Assembly (NCBI RefSeq): GCF_023715465.1
Contig: NZ_JAMBOE010000001.1
Span: 620,001 to 684,000, forward strand
DNA: 64,000 nucleotides
Source: Paenibacillus macerans
GTDB lineage: Bacteria > Bacillota > Bacilli > Paenibacillales > Paenibacillaceae
Direction of reading: 5' to 3'
Part shown: positions 1 to 8,586 of the stretch, piece by piece
Position numbering within the stretch: position 1 is the stretch's first letter
How the letters are laid out: each line of letters opens with the position of its first letter
The notes under the pieces: model-generated
What the model saw: the letters and a program-made list of their open reading frames with translations, nothing else
Told to the model about the DNA's origin: nothing
Database searches by the model: none
Program-made: the position numbers and the translations under genes

Positions 1-541
1 TCCGGCCGCGGCCGTAAGCGTCGGGAAGCCCGGTAATAATGCCGGCTTTACGAGCCGCTCTCATTTCCGATGTATAAGCATCAAAAACGCCTTGGTTGTG
101 CGTTTTGCGAATATGCGTAAACAAGTCGATAATTTCCTGCGGCAGCTCATAGCCGTAAGCCTTACAGGAGTTGACAACCATGTTGATCCCGCCGAACGGG
201 CGAATCGTGCGTTGGAAAGGGGCCGAGCCCTGTACGCCTACGATTTGCTCCTTGTCCTTATCCAAATACCCCGCAGCGTGGGAAGTGATCGTGGATGGCG
301 TGTTGACGTCCACATCCAGCACCCCGCCGGCTTCCCGTTCTTGCTTGGACAGCTGCGACACGATTTCCCACAAAGCTTTCGTGTTGGCCGTCGCGCCCGC
401 CAAGAAGGACTCGTCGCCTTCATAAGGTTTGATGTTGGTTTGGATGAAATCGCGGGTGTTCACTTCTTTCATCCATTTGCCCGGTTTGAATCCTCTCCAA
501 GCATTGTCCACGGTTTGTACTTCTTTTTCGATCACCGACAT
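1..541 (-). CDS. pflB: pyruvate formate-lyase, N-terminal part (cut by left edge)
   Basis: Formate C-acetyltransferase, the glycyl-radical enzyme that turns pyruvate and CoA into acetyl-CoA and formate during fermentation. Only the first 180 codons are in the window. They read MSVIEKEVQTVDNAWRGFKP at the start and later contain GVQGSAPFQRTIRPFGG and the segment ending GLPDAYGRGR, all typical of PflB. The catalytic Cys pair and the C-terminal glycyl-radical site lie outside, so activity cannot be judged. The ATG follows a strong GGAGGG ribosome-binding site. Two Fnr boxes lie about 75-110 bp upstream and adhE is the next gene upstream on the same strand, which fits anaerobic induction. Identification is from recognisable family sequence; the symbol is secure. 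Confidence 0.96.
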   Translation of the reverse strand, partial: MSVIEKEVQTVDNAWRGFKPGKWMKEVNTRDFIQTNIKPYEGDESFLAGATANTKALWEIVSQLSKQEREAGGVLDVDVNTPSTITSHAAGYLDKDKEQIVGVQGSAPFQRTIRPFGGINMVVNSCKAYGYELPQEIIDLFTHIRKTHNQGVFDAYTSEMRAARKAGIITGLPDAYGRGR

Positions 542-613
542 CTTTATTCCCTCCATTTATATTTTGGTCGCGGTTCGAAGGATATGTACCGCGCCTCATG
601 ATCCCTTAAAATT

Positions 614-652
614 CGTGATATTTTTCACATAAAATACGTGATAAATTTCACA
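614..652 (-). promoter_or_regulatory. tandem Fnr boxes of the pflB promoter
   Basis: Two near-matches to the Fnr/Crp palindrome TGTGA-N6-TCACA: CGTGATATTTTTCACA at 614-629 and CGTGATAAATTTCACA at 637-652, centres 23 bp apart. They sit just upstream of pflB on its 5' side. A weak -10-like TACATA (minus strand, 588-583) lies below the proximal box. Binding by the Fnr encoded at 3.8 kb is inferred. Confidence 0.8.
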
Positions 653-779
653 TTTGTCGCGTTAAATGTACCTGATAAAAGGCTTCGATGAGTCCCGTTG
701 TTTTTCCCAGGGTTCATCCGTCATAAAACTTTGAGGGATCATTTATACTGTAATCATAGCTTAACTTGCCGAATAAGAT

Positions 780-814
780 TGTGAGAAATATCACACATAG
801 TGATATTTCTCACG
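780..814. promoter_or_regulatory. double Fnr box forming a perfect 14-bp inverted repeat
   Basis: TGTGAGAAATATCACA (780-795) is a full-consensus Fnr box. AGTGATATTTCTCACG (799-814) is a second, good one. Together GTGAGAAATATCAC (781-794) and its exact reverse complement (800-813) flank a 5-base loop. It lies between the adhE stop and pflB, so it could act as an upstream Fnr site for pflB, as an RNA hairpin ending adhE transcripts, or both. The minus-strand sequence after the stem is not a good U-run, so a simple terminator is less likely. Confidence 0.65.
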
Positions 815-835
815 TTTTCAAAGGTCTTTGTTCAC

Positions 836-3451
836 TTAATTTTCAAATCTTCCGTAGAAAGCGTCGCGGTAGACTTCCGCCAACTCCGTCACTAGCGGCA
901 GCTTCGGATTGGCGGTCGTGCATTGGTCTTCGAACGCGCGGTCGGCCAAATAATCAACGCGCGATTCGAATACTTTCGGGTCGAAGCCGAGATCCTGGAA
1001 TGTTTCCGGAATACCGAGCTTTCTGTTCAGGTCGCGAATCGCATTGATCAGGCTCTTCACGCCTTCTTCCGTCGTCCGCGCCGGCAAGCCCAGGATGCGG
1101 GCGATTTCCGCGTAACGTTCGTCGGCTGTAAAATGCGTGTATTTCGGCCATGCGGCAAACTTCGTCGGCTTCTTGGCGTTGTAGCGGATGACGTGCGGCA
1201 TCAGGATCGCATTGGTCCGGCCATGCGCCGTATGGAATTCGCCGCCCCATTTATGGGCTAAGCTGTGGTTGATGCCAAGGAATGCGTTGGAGAACGCCAT
1301 CCCCGCGATCGTCGAAGCGTTGTGCATTTTTTCGCGGGCCAGTTCGTCGCCGGTCAGCGCCGATTTTTCAAGGTACTGGAAGACGAGCTGGATCGCTTTA
1401 ATGCATAGTCCGTCCGTGTAGTCGTTGGCCATTACGGATACGTAAGCTTCGATCGCATGCGTCAGAACGTCCATCCCCGTGTCGGCCACCGCGGTTTTCG
1501 GCAGGCTGTACACGAATACCGGGTCGATGATCGCCACGTCCGGCGTCAGTTCGTAATCGGCCAAAGGATACTTCGTATTGCCTTTGATTTTGTCCGTGAT
1601 GACAGCAAACGACGTTACTTCCGAGCCCGTTCCCGAGGTCGTCGGAATGGCTACGAATTTCGCTTTTTGTCCGAGCCGCGGATACTTGTAAAGGCGTTTG
1701 CGGATATCCATGAATTTTTGCTTCAGGTTAAAGAAATCTTCATCCGGATATTCGTAGAACAGCCACATCCCTTTCGCCGCGTCCATCGCCGACCCGCCGC
1801 CGAGAGCGATAATGCAGTCCGGCTGGAACTTCGCCATCATCTCCTTACCGTGTTCCACCGTCGTTGTCGACGGATCCGGTTCGACATCCGAAAACACTTC
1901 GATCGCTACCGGCGTTTGGCGTTGACGGAGGTAATGCTCGACTCTTTCCACGTAACCCAGCTTCACCATCATCGGGTCAGTAACGATCATTACGCGGGAG
2001 ATGTCCGGCATTTTGGCCAAATATTGCGTCGAGTTTTTCTCAAAATAAATTTTGCTTGGCACTTTAAACCACTGCATATTCACGGTACGACGGTTCACCC
2101 TTTTCACGTTGATCAGATTGACGGCCGTAACGTTCGACGACGTCGAGTTGCGCCCGTAGGACCCGCAGCCGAGCGTCAGCGAAGGCAGGTTCGAGTTGTA
2201 AATGTCGCCGATGCCGCCTTGCGAGGAAGGCTGGTTCACCAAAATCCGGCAGGTCGGCATCCGGTCGGAGAATTTCTGGATGATATCCTGGTTGTTCGAA
2301 TGAATGACCGAAGAGTGGCCCATACCGCCGAACTCCACGACTTCCAACGCGCGTTCGATGCCTTGCTCGGCGTTTTTCACTTTATAGCAAGCTAGCACCG
2401 GGCTAAGCTTCTCCGCGGAAAGCGGGAATTTCGGACCGACGCCTTCAATTTCGGCGACGAGGATTTTCGTTCCGGCCGGCACGTCGATACCGCACATTTC
2501 CGCGATCTTCGTTGCCGGCTGTCCAACGATCGCCGGGTTCACCGCGCATTTATCGGCGATGATCGCGCCTGCCGTCAGTTTTGCCGCTTCATCTTTGTTT
2601 ACGAAATAGCAGCCGTTGGCGATCATTTTCTTTTTCACTTGGTCGAATACGGGTTCCTCAATAATGACCGCTTGTTCGGAAGCGCAAATCATGCCGTTGT
2701 CAAACGTTTTGGAAAGAATCAGGTCGTTGACGGCTTGATCGAGATCCGCGCTCTTCTCAATGAAGCAAGGTACGTTGCCGGGGCCGACGCCAAGGGCCGG
2801 TTTGCCGCAGCTGTACGCCGCTTTTACCATCGCGGAACCGCCGGTAGCGAGGATGCAGGCTACGTCCGGATGGTTCATCAAAGCGTTCGTGCGGTCCATC
2901 GACGGATTTTCGATCCATTGGATGCAGTCGGCGGGCGCCCCGTGCTTCACCGCGGCCTCCAGCAATATTTCAGCGGCTTCCGCGCTGCATTTTTGAGCGG
3001 ATGGATGGAAGCCGAAGATGATCGGGTTGCGGGTTTTTATCGCAATCAGCGACTTGAAAATCGTGGTCGACGTAGGGTTCGTCACCGGCGTAATCCCCAT
3101 GATGATCCCGACTGGCTCGGCGATTTTCTGGAAGCTGTCAAAATCGTTGTCCTCAATGACGCCTACCGTTTTGTCGTATTTGATGTTGTGGTAAATGTAC
3201 TCCGTGGCGAACATGTTTTTAATGATTTTGTCTTCGTACACCCCGCGCCCGGTCTCCTCCACCGCCATCTTCGCGAGATGCATGTGTTTGTCGAGACCCG
3301 CCAGGGCCATCGCCTGCACAATGCCGTCAATCTGCTCCTGCGTCATGCTCATGAACGCCTCGGAAGCTTTTTTCGCTTTGTCGATCAAAGTTTGGATGTA
3401 AGCTTCCGGAGTGGGCTGGGCTTTCGTCGTCGCTTCATTTTTTACGGCCAT
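836..3451 (-). CDS. adhE: bifunctional acetaldehyde-CoA/alcohol dehydrogenase
   Basis: AdhE reduces acetyl-CoA to ethanol in two NADH-linked steps and reoxidises NADH in fermentation. 871 residues, normal for the family. The N-terminal aldehyde dehydrogenase domain (about 10-440) carries the catalytic cysteine in NGMICASEQ (C256). The C-terminal iron-dependent alcohol dehydrogenase domain has GGGSAMDAAKG for nucleotide binding and the metal-binding stretch INHSLAHKWGGEFHTAHG. The reading frame stays open 30 codons further upstream, but the start chosen (MAVKNEATT) has AGGAGG nine bases before it. Fnr boxes lie upstream at 3515, 3604 and 3664. With pflB next door this is an anaerobic fermentation pair. 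Very sure. Confidence 0.97.
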   Translation of the reverse strand: MAVKNEATTKAQPTPEAYIQTLIDKAKKASEAFMSMTQEQIDGIVQAMALAGLDKHMHLAKMAVEETGRGVYEDKIIKNMFATEYIYHNIKYDKTVGVIEDNDFDSFQKIAEPVGIIMGITPVTNPTSTTIFKSLIAIKTRNPIIFGFHPSAQKCSAEAAEILLEAAVKHGAPADCIQWIENPSMDRTNALMNHPDVACILATGGSAMVKAAYSCGKPALGVGPGNVPCFIEKSADLDQAVNDLILSKTFDNGMICASEQAVIIEEPVFDQVKKKMIANGCYFVNKDEAAKLTAGAIIADKCAVNPAIVGQPATKIAEMCGIDVPAGTKILVAEIEGVGPKFPLSAEKLSPVLACYKVKNAEQGIERALEVVEFGGMGHSSVIHSNNQDIIQKFSDRMPTCRILVNQPSSQGGIGDIYNSNLPSLTLGCGSYGRNSTSSNVTAVNLINVKRVNRRTVNMQWFKVPSKIYFEKNSTQYLAKMPDISRVMIVTDPMMVKLGYVERVEHYLRQRQTPVAIEVFSDVEPDPSTTTVEHGKEMMAKFQPDCIIALGGGSAMDAAKGMWLFYEYPDEDFFNLKQKFMDIRKRLYKYPRLGQKAKFVAIPTTSGTGSEVTSFAVITDKIKGNTKYPLADYELTPDVAIIDPVFVYSLPKTAVADTGMDVLTHAIEAYVSVMANDYTDGLCIKAIQLVFQYLEKSALTGDELAREKMHNASTIAGMAFSNAFLGINHSLAHKWGGEFHTAHGRTNAILMPHVIRYNAKKPTKFAAWPKYTHFTADERYAEIARILGLPARTTEEGVKSLINAIRDLNRKLGIPETFQDLGFDPKVFESRVDYLADRAFEDQCTTANPKLPLVTELAEVYRDAFYGRFEN

Positions 3452-3514
3452 TTCTCTCATCCTCCTGAGTTTGGTAAGGATCAACCTGCAGTTAAGACGG
3501 GTTATCAACAAGTT

Positions 3515-3530
3515 CGTGAAATTTTTCACT
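3515..3530. promoter_or_regulatory. Fnr-like box in the adhE leader
   Basis: CGTGAAATTTTTCACT matches TGTGA-N6-TCACA with a changed base at each end. It lies downstream of the predicted adhE transcription start, in the untranslated leader, so it might be a repressing site or fortuitous. Confidence 0.5.
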
Positions 3531-3575
3531 TGCAAGTTCATCCTTAAAAGATGTGTTTCTTCTTTTTATGTTTTG

Positions 3576-3619
3576 ATCATAGCATAGGGATGCGATTTTG
3601 TATAGTGAATTTTTTCACA
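3576..3619 (-). promoter_or_regulatory. adhE promoter with class II Fnr box
   Basis: AGTGAATTTTTTCACA (3604-3619) is a near-consensus Fnr box. On the minus strand a -10-like TATGAT lies at 3581-3576, which would put the transcription start near 3569 and the box centre at about -42, the usual class II activating position. No good -35 is seen, as expected for an activator-dependent promoter. Confidence 0.7.
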
Positions 3620-3663
3620 AAGTATAAAAAGTTCTGAAATATTTTCGCTTATGATGCAAATTT

Positions 3664-3679
3664 CGTGAATTTAGTCACA
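3664..3679. promoter_or_regulatory. Fnr box between adhE and fnr
   Basis: CGTGAATTTAGTCACA fits TGTGA-N6-TCACA with one mismatch. It is placed between the divergent adhE and fnr genes and could serve adhE from a distal position or feed back on fnr, whose -10-like TATAAT is at 3740-3745. Confidence 0.65.
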
Positions 3680-3792
3680 ATGTTAGAATTTCGACACTTT
3701 TTCGCTCTTTCAAGCCCCCAAATTTTGCAATAATCGTTATATAATTAATTAAAAATTTCATAAAAATCAGAAATATAAAGGGGAAATCCAAG

Positions 3793-4509
3793 ATGAGTGA
3801 AATCGTAAACGCCACCCTGCCCCGCGGTAACACGAGCTGTTTTACAGAACAAAACTTCAACCGCCTTCTCGTCACAATGAAAGATAAAGCATATCCCGAG
3901 GGGACGCATTTGTTCTGGGAAGGTGATTTTTCCGATAAACTGTTTTACATCAAACGCGGACGCGTCAAGCTAACCAAATCGACCGACGAAGGCAAAGAAC
4001 TCATTTTGTATATGTACGGACGCGGCGACATGGTTGGCCAGGCTGATCCGTTCTTCAGCACCAAGCACAGCTTCACGGCCGAGGTGATCGAAGACTGCGA
4101 AATCGGCGTGATCGATCAAAAAGATCTTGAAATCATGATATGCCAGCACTGCGATTTTGCGATCGACTTCATGAAATGGATGGGCATCCACCATCGCCTG
4201 ACGCAGACGAAATTCCGCGATTTAATGATGTACGGCAAGCCGGGCGCTCTTTGCTCGACGCTGATCCGCCTCAGCAACACGTATGGCGAACAGCATGGGG
4301 ACACGATTCTGATCAACAAAAAAATCACCCACACCGACTTGTCCAACATGATCGGAGCTACGCGCGAAAGCGTCAACCGGATGCTCAGCGACCTACGCAA
4401 AAAGGATGCGCTCGAATACGAGAACGGCATGATCGTCATCAAAGATATGGTCATGCTGCAAGACATTTGCCACTGCGAGCTGTGCCCGAACGAAATTTGC
4501 CGGATCTGA
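3793..4509 (+). CDS. fnr: anaerobic regulator Fnr (Bacillus type)
   Basis: Crp/Fnr-family transcription factor of 238 residues. The N-terminal cyclic-nucleotide-binding-like beta roll (about 25-140) is followed by a winged helix with recognition helix region TDLSNMIGATRESVNRML (about 180-200). Four cysteines sit at the extreme C-terminus (226, 228, 231, 236 in CHCELCPNEIC). In Bacillus Fnr, C-terminal cysteines hold an oxygen-sensing [4Fe-4S] cluster, unlike the N-terminal cysteines of E. coli FNR; the same role is inferred here. TGTGA-N6-TCACA boxes near pflB, adhE, nirB and hmp are its likely targets. The RBS is AAAGGGGAAA before ATG. A strong terminator follows. Confidence 0.93.
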   Translation: MSEIVNATLPRGNTSCFTEQNFNRLLVTMKDKAYPEGTHLFWEGDFSDKLFYIKRGRVKLTKSTDEGKELILYMYGRGDMVGQADPFFSTKHSFTAEVIEDCEIGVIDQKDLEIMICQHCDFAIDFMKWMGIHHRLTQTKFRDLMMYGKPGALCSTLIRLSNTYGEQHGDTILINKKITHTDLSNMIGATRESVNRMLSDLRKKDALEYENGMIVIKDMVMLQDICHCELCPNEICRI

Positions 4510-4554
4510 CCTGCCGTGCGCCTGGCTATATGTGTCTGTCTTTATATGCAAAGC

Positions 4555-4581
4555 CGTCCCGATTTACGGGACGCTTTTTTT
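4555..4581 (+). terminator. rho-independent terminator after fnr
   Basis: CGTCCCG / CGGGACG stem (4555-4561 and 4567-4573) with a five-base loop, then CTTTTTTT. Confidence 0.9.
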
Positions 4582-4608
4582 GTCTGACCGCGTTCTGGAC
4601 GAAAACGC

Positions 4609-4638
4609 AAAAAAAACCGGCTCGGGATGAGCCGGTTT
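4609..4638 (-). terminator. terminator of the nirBDC operon
   Basis: Nine-bp stem AACCGGCTC / GAGCCGGTT (4615-4623 and 4629-4637), followed on the minus strand by a run of T. It overlaps the nirC stop codon by one base. Confidence 0.88.
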
Positions 4639-5446
4639 ATGCTGCTTTTCCATCTTTCGTTGGTTTCGCCTTCTTGCGCACCGGGGATATGAACCAATAT
4701 GCCATGCCCACAAATACCGCGCCGCCGATAATATTGCCCAGCGTCACCGGGATCATATTGTGAAACCAGCCAGCGAGCGTAATCGTGTCAGGGTGGTTCG
4801 GCAGAAGCAGCGACAAACTGAGCAGCGTCATATTGGCCACGCTATGCTCGTACCCGCTGGCGATAAAGGCGTATAGACACCACCAGATCAACACCAGCTT
4901 GGCGATATCCTCCTTGGCGCGGTTCGCCATCCATAACGCAAGGCAAACGAGCCAGTTACACAGAATGCCGCGGAAAAACAGTTCGGTGACCGGAGCGCCC
5001 ATCTTCTTCGCGGCAGAGGCAAAAATAAGATGCTCCGGCGCCGCCGTTTTGAACAGCCCGCTGCCGACGATCAGCAAACAAAGCACAACCGCCCCCGCCA
5101 GGTTGCCGAGAAACACGATCGTCCAGTTTTTCGCCGTATCGCCTACCGTTGTCCGCCTCGCCAGCGTGCTTGCCGCAAAAAACATATTGTTCCCGGTAAA
5201 CAGCTCCGAACCGGCAAAAACGACCAGCGTCAGGGCAAGCCCGAAGGACATCCCCATCAGCATCGTCTGGTACGGCGATTTCGCCGCGGCCAGCGGCGCA
5301 CCGATGCTGAAGATGAGAATAATGCCGAGCCCGACGTAAGCGCCGGCCAGCATGGCCGAAACGAAATACTTCGGCAAGCTTTCATTCATTTTTTCCTTTT
5401 TCTTGACTGCCGTTTCCACAATGGCTTCCACATTTGGCGTATACAT
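4637..5446 (-). CDS. nirC: formate/nitrite channel of the FNT family
   Basis: Pentameric inner-membrane channel that passes nitrite or formate. 269 residues with about six hydrophobic segments and the FNT signatures AGAYVGLGIIL near residue 35, GSELFTGNNMFF near residue 80 and TLGNIIGGAVFVGM near the end. It is the last gene of nirB-nirD-nirC, so nitrite import for the cytoplasmic NADH nitrite reductase is the likely job; formate export for the nearby pflB cannot be excluded. The RBS is GGGGAGG nine bases before ATG. Sure of the family, fairly sure of nitrite as substrate. Confidence 0.9.
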   Translation of the reverse strand: MYTPNVEAIVETAVKKKEKMNESLPKYFVSAMLAGAYVGLGIILIFSIGAPLAAAKSPYQTMLMGMSFGLALTLVVFAGSELFTGNNMFFAASTLARRTTVGDTAKNWTIVFLGNLAGAVVLCLLIVGSGLFKTAAPEHLIFASAAKKMGAPVTELFFRGILCNWLVCLALWMANRAKEDIAKLVLIWWCLYAFIASGYEHSVANMTLLSLSLLLPNHPDTITLAGWFHNMIPVTLGNIIGGAVFVGMAYWFISPVRKKAKPTKDGKAA

Positions 5447-5485
5447 TGCCGTTTCCTCCCCTTATGCGTGTCCTCCATTGAAAGC

Positions 5486-5522
5486 AAGCGCGGCGATTCC
5501 TGAGAGCAGGGTCACCGCGCTT
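5486..5522. repeat. inverted repeat between nirD and nirC
   Basis: AAGCGCGG (5486-5493) and CCGCGCTT (5515-5522) form eight-bp arms around a 21-base loop in the short gap between nirD and nirC. There is no U-run. It may be an mRNA stabilising or processing hairpin. Confidence 0.4.
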
Positions 5523-5537
5523 ACGATCTTGCAGGGC

Positions 5538-5885
5538 CTATACTTGCTGCAAGGCGCTGGCGGCGATCGCCACCTGTCCGCCCTCCACCTTGACCGGGAA
5601 CATCGGCACTTGTCCGCTGTCCGGGGCCTGGACCAGGCCGGTCGTCAGATCGATTTTCCAATCGTAGAGCGGGTCGTAAAGGTAATGCCCGGATACGATT
5701 CCTTCGGCCAGCGGCCCGCCTTTCGGATGAGGATTTTGATTCAGGGCGGCGAAGATGCGCCCGTCAGATAAACGGAACACCGCCAATTCATGGCCTCCTG
5801 CTTCCACCACGCGCCCGATCTGGGGCAGAAACTGCTCCACGGGCCCCACCGGGAAAAATGTCTCTTTACTCATGTCCTTGTTCAT
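5538..5885 (-). CDS. nirD: nitrite reductase (NADH) small subunit
   Basis: Small Rieske-fold subunit of the assimilatory/ammonifying NADH nitrite reductase, 115 residues from the chosen start. It keeps NirD-type stretches such as FRLSDGRIFAALNQNPH and DPLYDWKIDLTTG. The Cys-His ligands of true Rieske proteins are missing, as is usual in NirD, so it should not bind an Fe-S cluster. Two starts compete: MNKDMSKE at 5885 and MSKE at 5873. An earlier in-frame start at 5909 is less likely because it crowds nirB. It follows nirB by about 30 bp in the same operon. Confidence 0.9.
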   Translation of the reverse strand: MNKDMSKETFFPVGPVEQFLPQIGRVVEAGGHELAVFRLSDGRIFAALNQNPHPKGGPLAEGIVSGHYLYDPLYDWKIDLTTGLVQAPDSGQVPMFPVKVEGGQVAIAASALQQV

Positions 5886-5918
5886 GCTCCTCTTCCCCTT
5901 TCCTGTCATCCGTCCGGT

Positions 5919-8363
5919 TTAGTTCATCTGTTCGCTCATTTCCAGGCTGTGGAACAGATTGCCGCGCGTTTCGTTGTCGTTTAACATCTTTTTCCACGGG
6001 TCCGAAACCTGCTTCAAGGCAAACTCAACGCGTTCTACCAATGCTTTACGATTTTCCGCATCGTCCACTACCGCCGCGCGGATATTGTCCAGCCCCATCC
6101 GTTCAACCCACTCCGACGTTCTTTCCAGGTAGTTGCCGGTTTCGCGGTAATGCTGGATAATGGCTGCGCACAGCTCGATCAGTTCCTCATCGGTCTTCAC
6201 CTTACACAGCGAATCCGCAAGCCGGGCCTTGATCCCTCCGTTACCGCCGATAAAGATTTCCCATCCGCCGTCGTTGCCGACGATCCCGATATCCTTCGTG
6301 CACGATTCGGCGCAGTTGCGCGGGCAGCCGTTCACCGCCATTTTGAATTTAGCCGGAAAATCAAGCCGTTCGAATTTGCGTTCGAGCTGCGCGCCCATGC
6401 CCATCGAATCCTGTGTGCCGAACCGGCAAAACTGCGAGCCGACGCAGGTTTTCACCGTGCGAAGCGATTTGGCGTAGGCGTATCCCGACGGCATGTCGAG
6501 CTCGGCCCACACTTTCGGCAGGTCTTCCTTTTTCACACCGATCAAGTCCAGCCGCTGGCCGCCGGTGACCTTAACGACCTTCACATCGTATTTCAGCGAT
6601 ACGTCGGCGATTTTCTTCAGGTCCTCCGGCGTCGTCACGCCGCCGTACATCCGCGGTACAACAGTGTAAGTCCCATCCTTCTGAATGTTGGCACTCATCC
6701 GTTCGTTCACGAAGCGCGATTCCTTTTCGTCCTCGTGCGTGTCCGGGTACAGCATGCCTAGATAATAGTTGATGGCCGGGCGGCATTTCGAGCAGCCCTC
6801 CGGCTGGCTCCAGCCAAGCACGTTCATCACTTCTTTGGTCGTCTGCAGCCCTTTCGCCTTGATCTCAGCCACGATTTCATCACGGCTCAGCGTCGTGCAG
6901 CCGCATATGCCCTGTTTCGCCGCCGACTCAAATCCGTCTCCCAGCACGTATTGCAATATTTGCTCAACCACCGGCTTGCAGCCTCCGCAAGACCGGGTCG
7001 CCCCCGTGCAGGCTTTGATCTCGTCGACGGTCGTTAATCCCTGGTTGGTGATCACGTCAACGATCGTCCCTTTGGTCACCCCGTTGCAGCCGCAGACAAT
7101 TTCGTCGTCCGCCATCGTTTCGACCGAAGCCTTCTTTTGGCCACCGCCGCCGCAGCAGCCCGTGCCCATCAGCGAGGCGTATAATTCGTCCGTCATCTCC
7201 GCCTTCTGCTTGATCAGCTTCTGCAGCTCAGCCGAATCGTTAATGTCGCCAAACAGCACCGCGCCTACAAAAACGCCGTCCTTCAGCAGAATTTTTTTGT
7301 AGGTCCGTTTCCACTCGTCTTTGCTGCTGATCACCGTATGTTCCGGACCATCGATAAATTCCCCGGTCGAAAACACATCAACCCCGGATATTTTGAGTTT
7401 GGTCGAAACGACCGAACCGGTGTAAGGCGCTGTTTCCACGCCGCTGATATGCTTCGCCAGAACCATGCCCTGCTCAAACAGCGGAGCGACGAGGCCGTAA
7501 CAGGTGCCGCGGTGCTCCGTGCACTCGCCGACGGAATACACGCCTTCCAGCGAGGTCTGCAGATAATCGTTCACGACGATCCCACGGTTCACTTCGAGGC
7601 CGCTCGCTTTGGCTACCGCGACGTTCGGCTTGATGCCGACGGCCATGACGACGAATTCCGCTTCCAGCTCCGTGCCGTCGGCGAACCGCAGCCCGCTTAC
7701 CCGCGAATCGCCAAGCAGTTCGGTCGTCTGCGCGCCCATTTTAAATTTGATGCCCTGGCGCTCCAGTTCCGCTTTCAGCATTCCCGCCGCTTGATGATCC
7801 AGCTGGCGTTCCATCAAATCTTCCATTAAATGCACGACCGTTACGTCCATGCCGAGCTGAACGAGTCCTTTGGCCGCCTCCAGTCCGAGCAGCCCTCCGC
7901 CGATAACCGCCGCTTTGCGGTACGACTTGGCCGCCTGGATCATTTGTTCGCAGTCGGAAATGTCGCGGAAGCCAACCACCCCTTCCTTATCGCTGCCGGG
8001 AATCGGCAAAATAAACGAGGTCGATCCGGTAGCGATCAGCACCTTATCGTAAGGCACGCGCTCACCGTCTTCGGTGACAACCTGCTTCGTCTCCTTGTCG
8101 ATCCGGGCAACCGCCGTTCCGGTATGCAGCGTAATGCCATTGTCACGGTACCAGTTCAAATCGTTCAGGATAATATCATCTATCGTTTTGCTGCCTTCAA
8201 GCACATAGGAAAGCATGATCCGGTTGTAGTTGGGATGCGGCTCGCTTCCGAACACCGTAATTTCGAATTTGGAGGTTAATTTCAATATTTGCTCAACGGT
8301 GCTGATCCCCGCCATTCCGTTACCGATCACGACCAGTTTCTCTTTTGCTGTAGCCATCATCAT
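5919..8363 (-). CDS. nirB: nitrite reductase (NADH) large subunit
   Basis: Siroheme enzyme that reduces nitrite to ammonia with NADH in the cytoplasm. 814 residues. Order of domains: FAD/NAD(P) Rossmann region with GNGMAG near residue 15 and GGGLLGLEAAKG near 155; two BFD-like [2Fe-2S] modules (CGCNGVTKG with CGGCKP, then CGCTTLSRDE with CSKCRP); and the nitrite/sulfite reductase half domains with VGSQFCRFG and NGCPRNCAESCTKD, the cysteine pattern for [4Fe-4S]-siroheme. Three ATGs stand in a row at the start behind AAAGGGG; any could be used. Two perfect Fnr boxes lie upstream, which points to use in anaerobic nitrite ammonification. Confidence 0.96.
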   Translation of the reverse strand: MMMATAKEKLVVIGNGMAGISTVEQILKLTSKFEITVFGSEPHPNYNRIMLSYVLEGSKTIDDIILNDLNWYRDNGITLHTGTAVARIDKETKQVVTEDGERVPYDKVLIATGSTSFILPIPGSDKEGVVGFRDISDCEQMIQAAKSYRKAAVIGGGLLGLEAAKGLVQLGMDVTVVHLMEDLMERQLDHQAAGMLKAELERQGIKFKMGAQTTELLGDSRVSGLRFADGTELEAEFVVMAVGIKPNVAVAKASGLEVNRGIVVNDYLQTSLEGVYSVGECTEHRGTCYGLVAPLFEQGMVLAKHISGVETAPYTGSVVSTKLKISGVDVFSTGEFIDGPEHTVISSKDEWKRTYKKILLKDGVFVGAVLFGDINDSAELQKLIKQKAEMTDELYASLMGTGCCGGGGQKKASVETMADDEIVCGCNGVTKGTIVDVITNQGLTTVDEIKACTGATRSCGGCKPVVEQILQYVLGDGFESAAKQGICGCTTLSRDEIVAEIKAKGLQTTKEVMNVLGWSQPEGCSKCRPAINYYLGMLYPDTHEDEKESRFVNERMSANIQKDGTYTVVPRMYGGVTTPEDLKKIADVSLKYDVKVVKVTGGQRLDLIGVKKEDLPKVWAELDMPSGYAYAKSLRTVKTCVGSQFCRFGTQDSMGMGAQLERKFERLDFPAKFKMAVNGCPRNCAESCTKDIGIVGNDGGWEIFIGGNGGIKARLADSLCKVKTDEELIELCAAIIQHYRETGNYLERTSEWVERMGLDNIRAAVVDDAENRKALVERVEFALKQVSDPWKKMLNDNETRGNLFHSLEMSEQMN

Positions 8364-8430
8364 CCATGCCCCTTTCAGAATAAGACTGTTCCGATTCTTA
8401 GTTAATCTCCTGTAAATCCCTTATGTCGAA

Positions 8431-8494
8431 AGTATACATTTAAAATTTAGAATAGTTTGTGATTACATTCACATTAAATGTGAAAGTTATCACA
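8431..8494 (-). promoter_or_regulatory. nirB promoter with two Fnr boxes
   Basis: TGTGATTACATTCACA (8458-8473) and TGTGAAAGTTATCACA (8479-8494) both match TGTGA-N6-TCACA exactly, centres 21 bp apart. A -10 TATACT lies at 8436-8431 on the minus strand. The start then falls near 8424 and the proximal box centre at -41.5, the class II activating position. Confidence 0.85.
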
Positions 8495-8525
8495 TGTAAT
8501 TGTCACATTTTTTTTTGCATCCCTA

Positions 8526-8563
8526 TTGAAAAACCCGCAGCCTCTTATCTAAGAGAACTGCGG
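8526..8563 (-). terminator. terminator after the DUF4430-like lipoprotein gene
   Basis: CCGCAG / CTGCGG arms (8535-8540 and 8558-8563) enclose an inner CTCTTA/TAAGAG stem, followed on the minus strand by GTTTTTC. The + strand also has a T-run after the stem, so it could work both ways. Confidence 0.75.
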
Positions 8564-8586
8564 ATTTATTTTTTTCGGTCCGAAAC

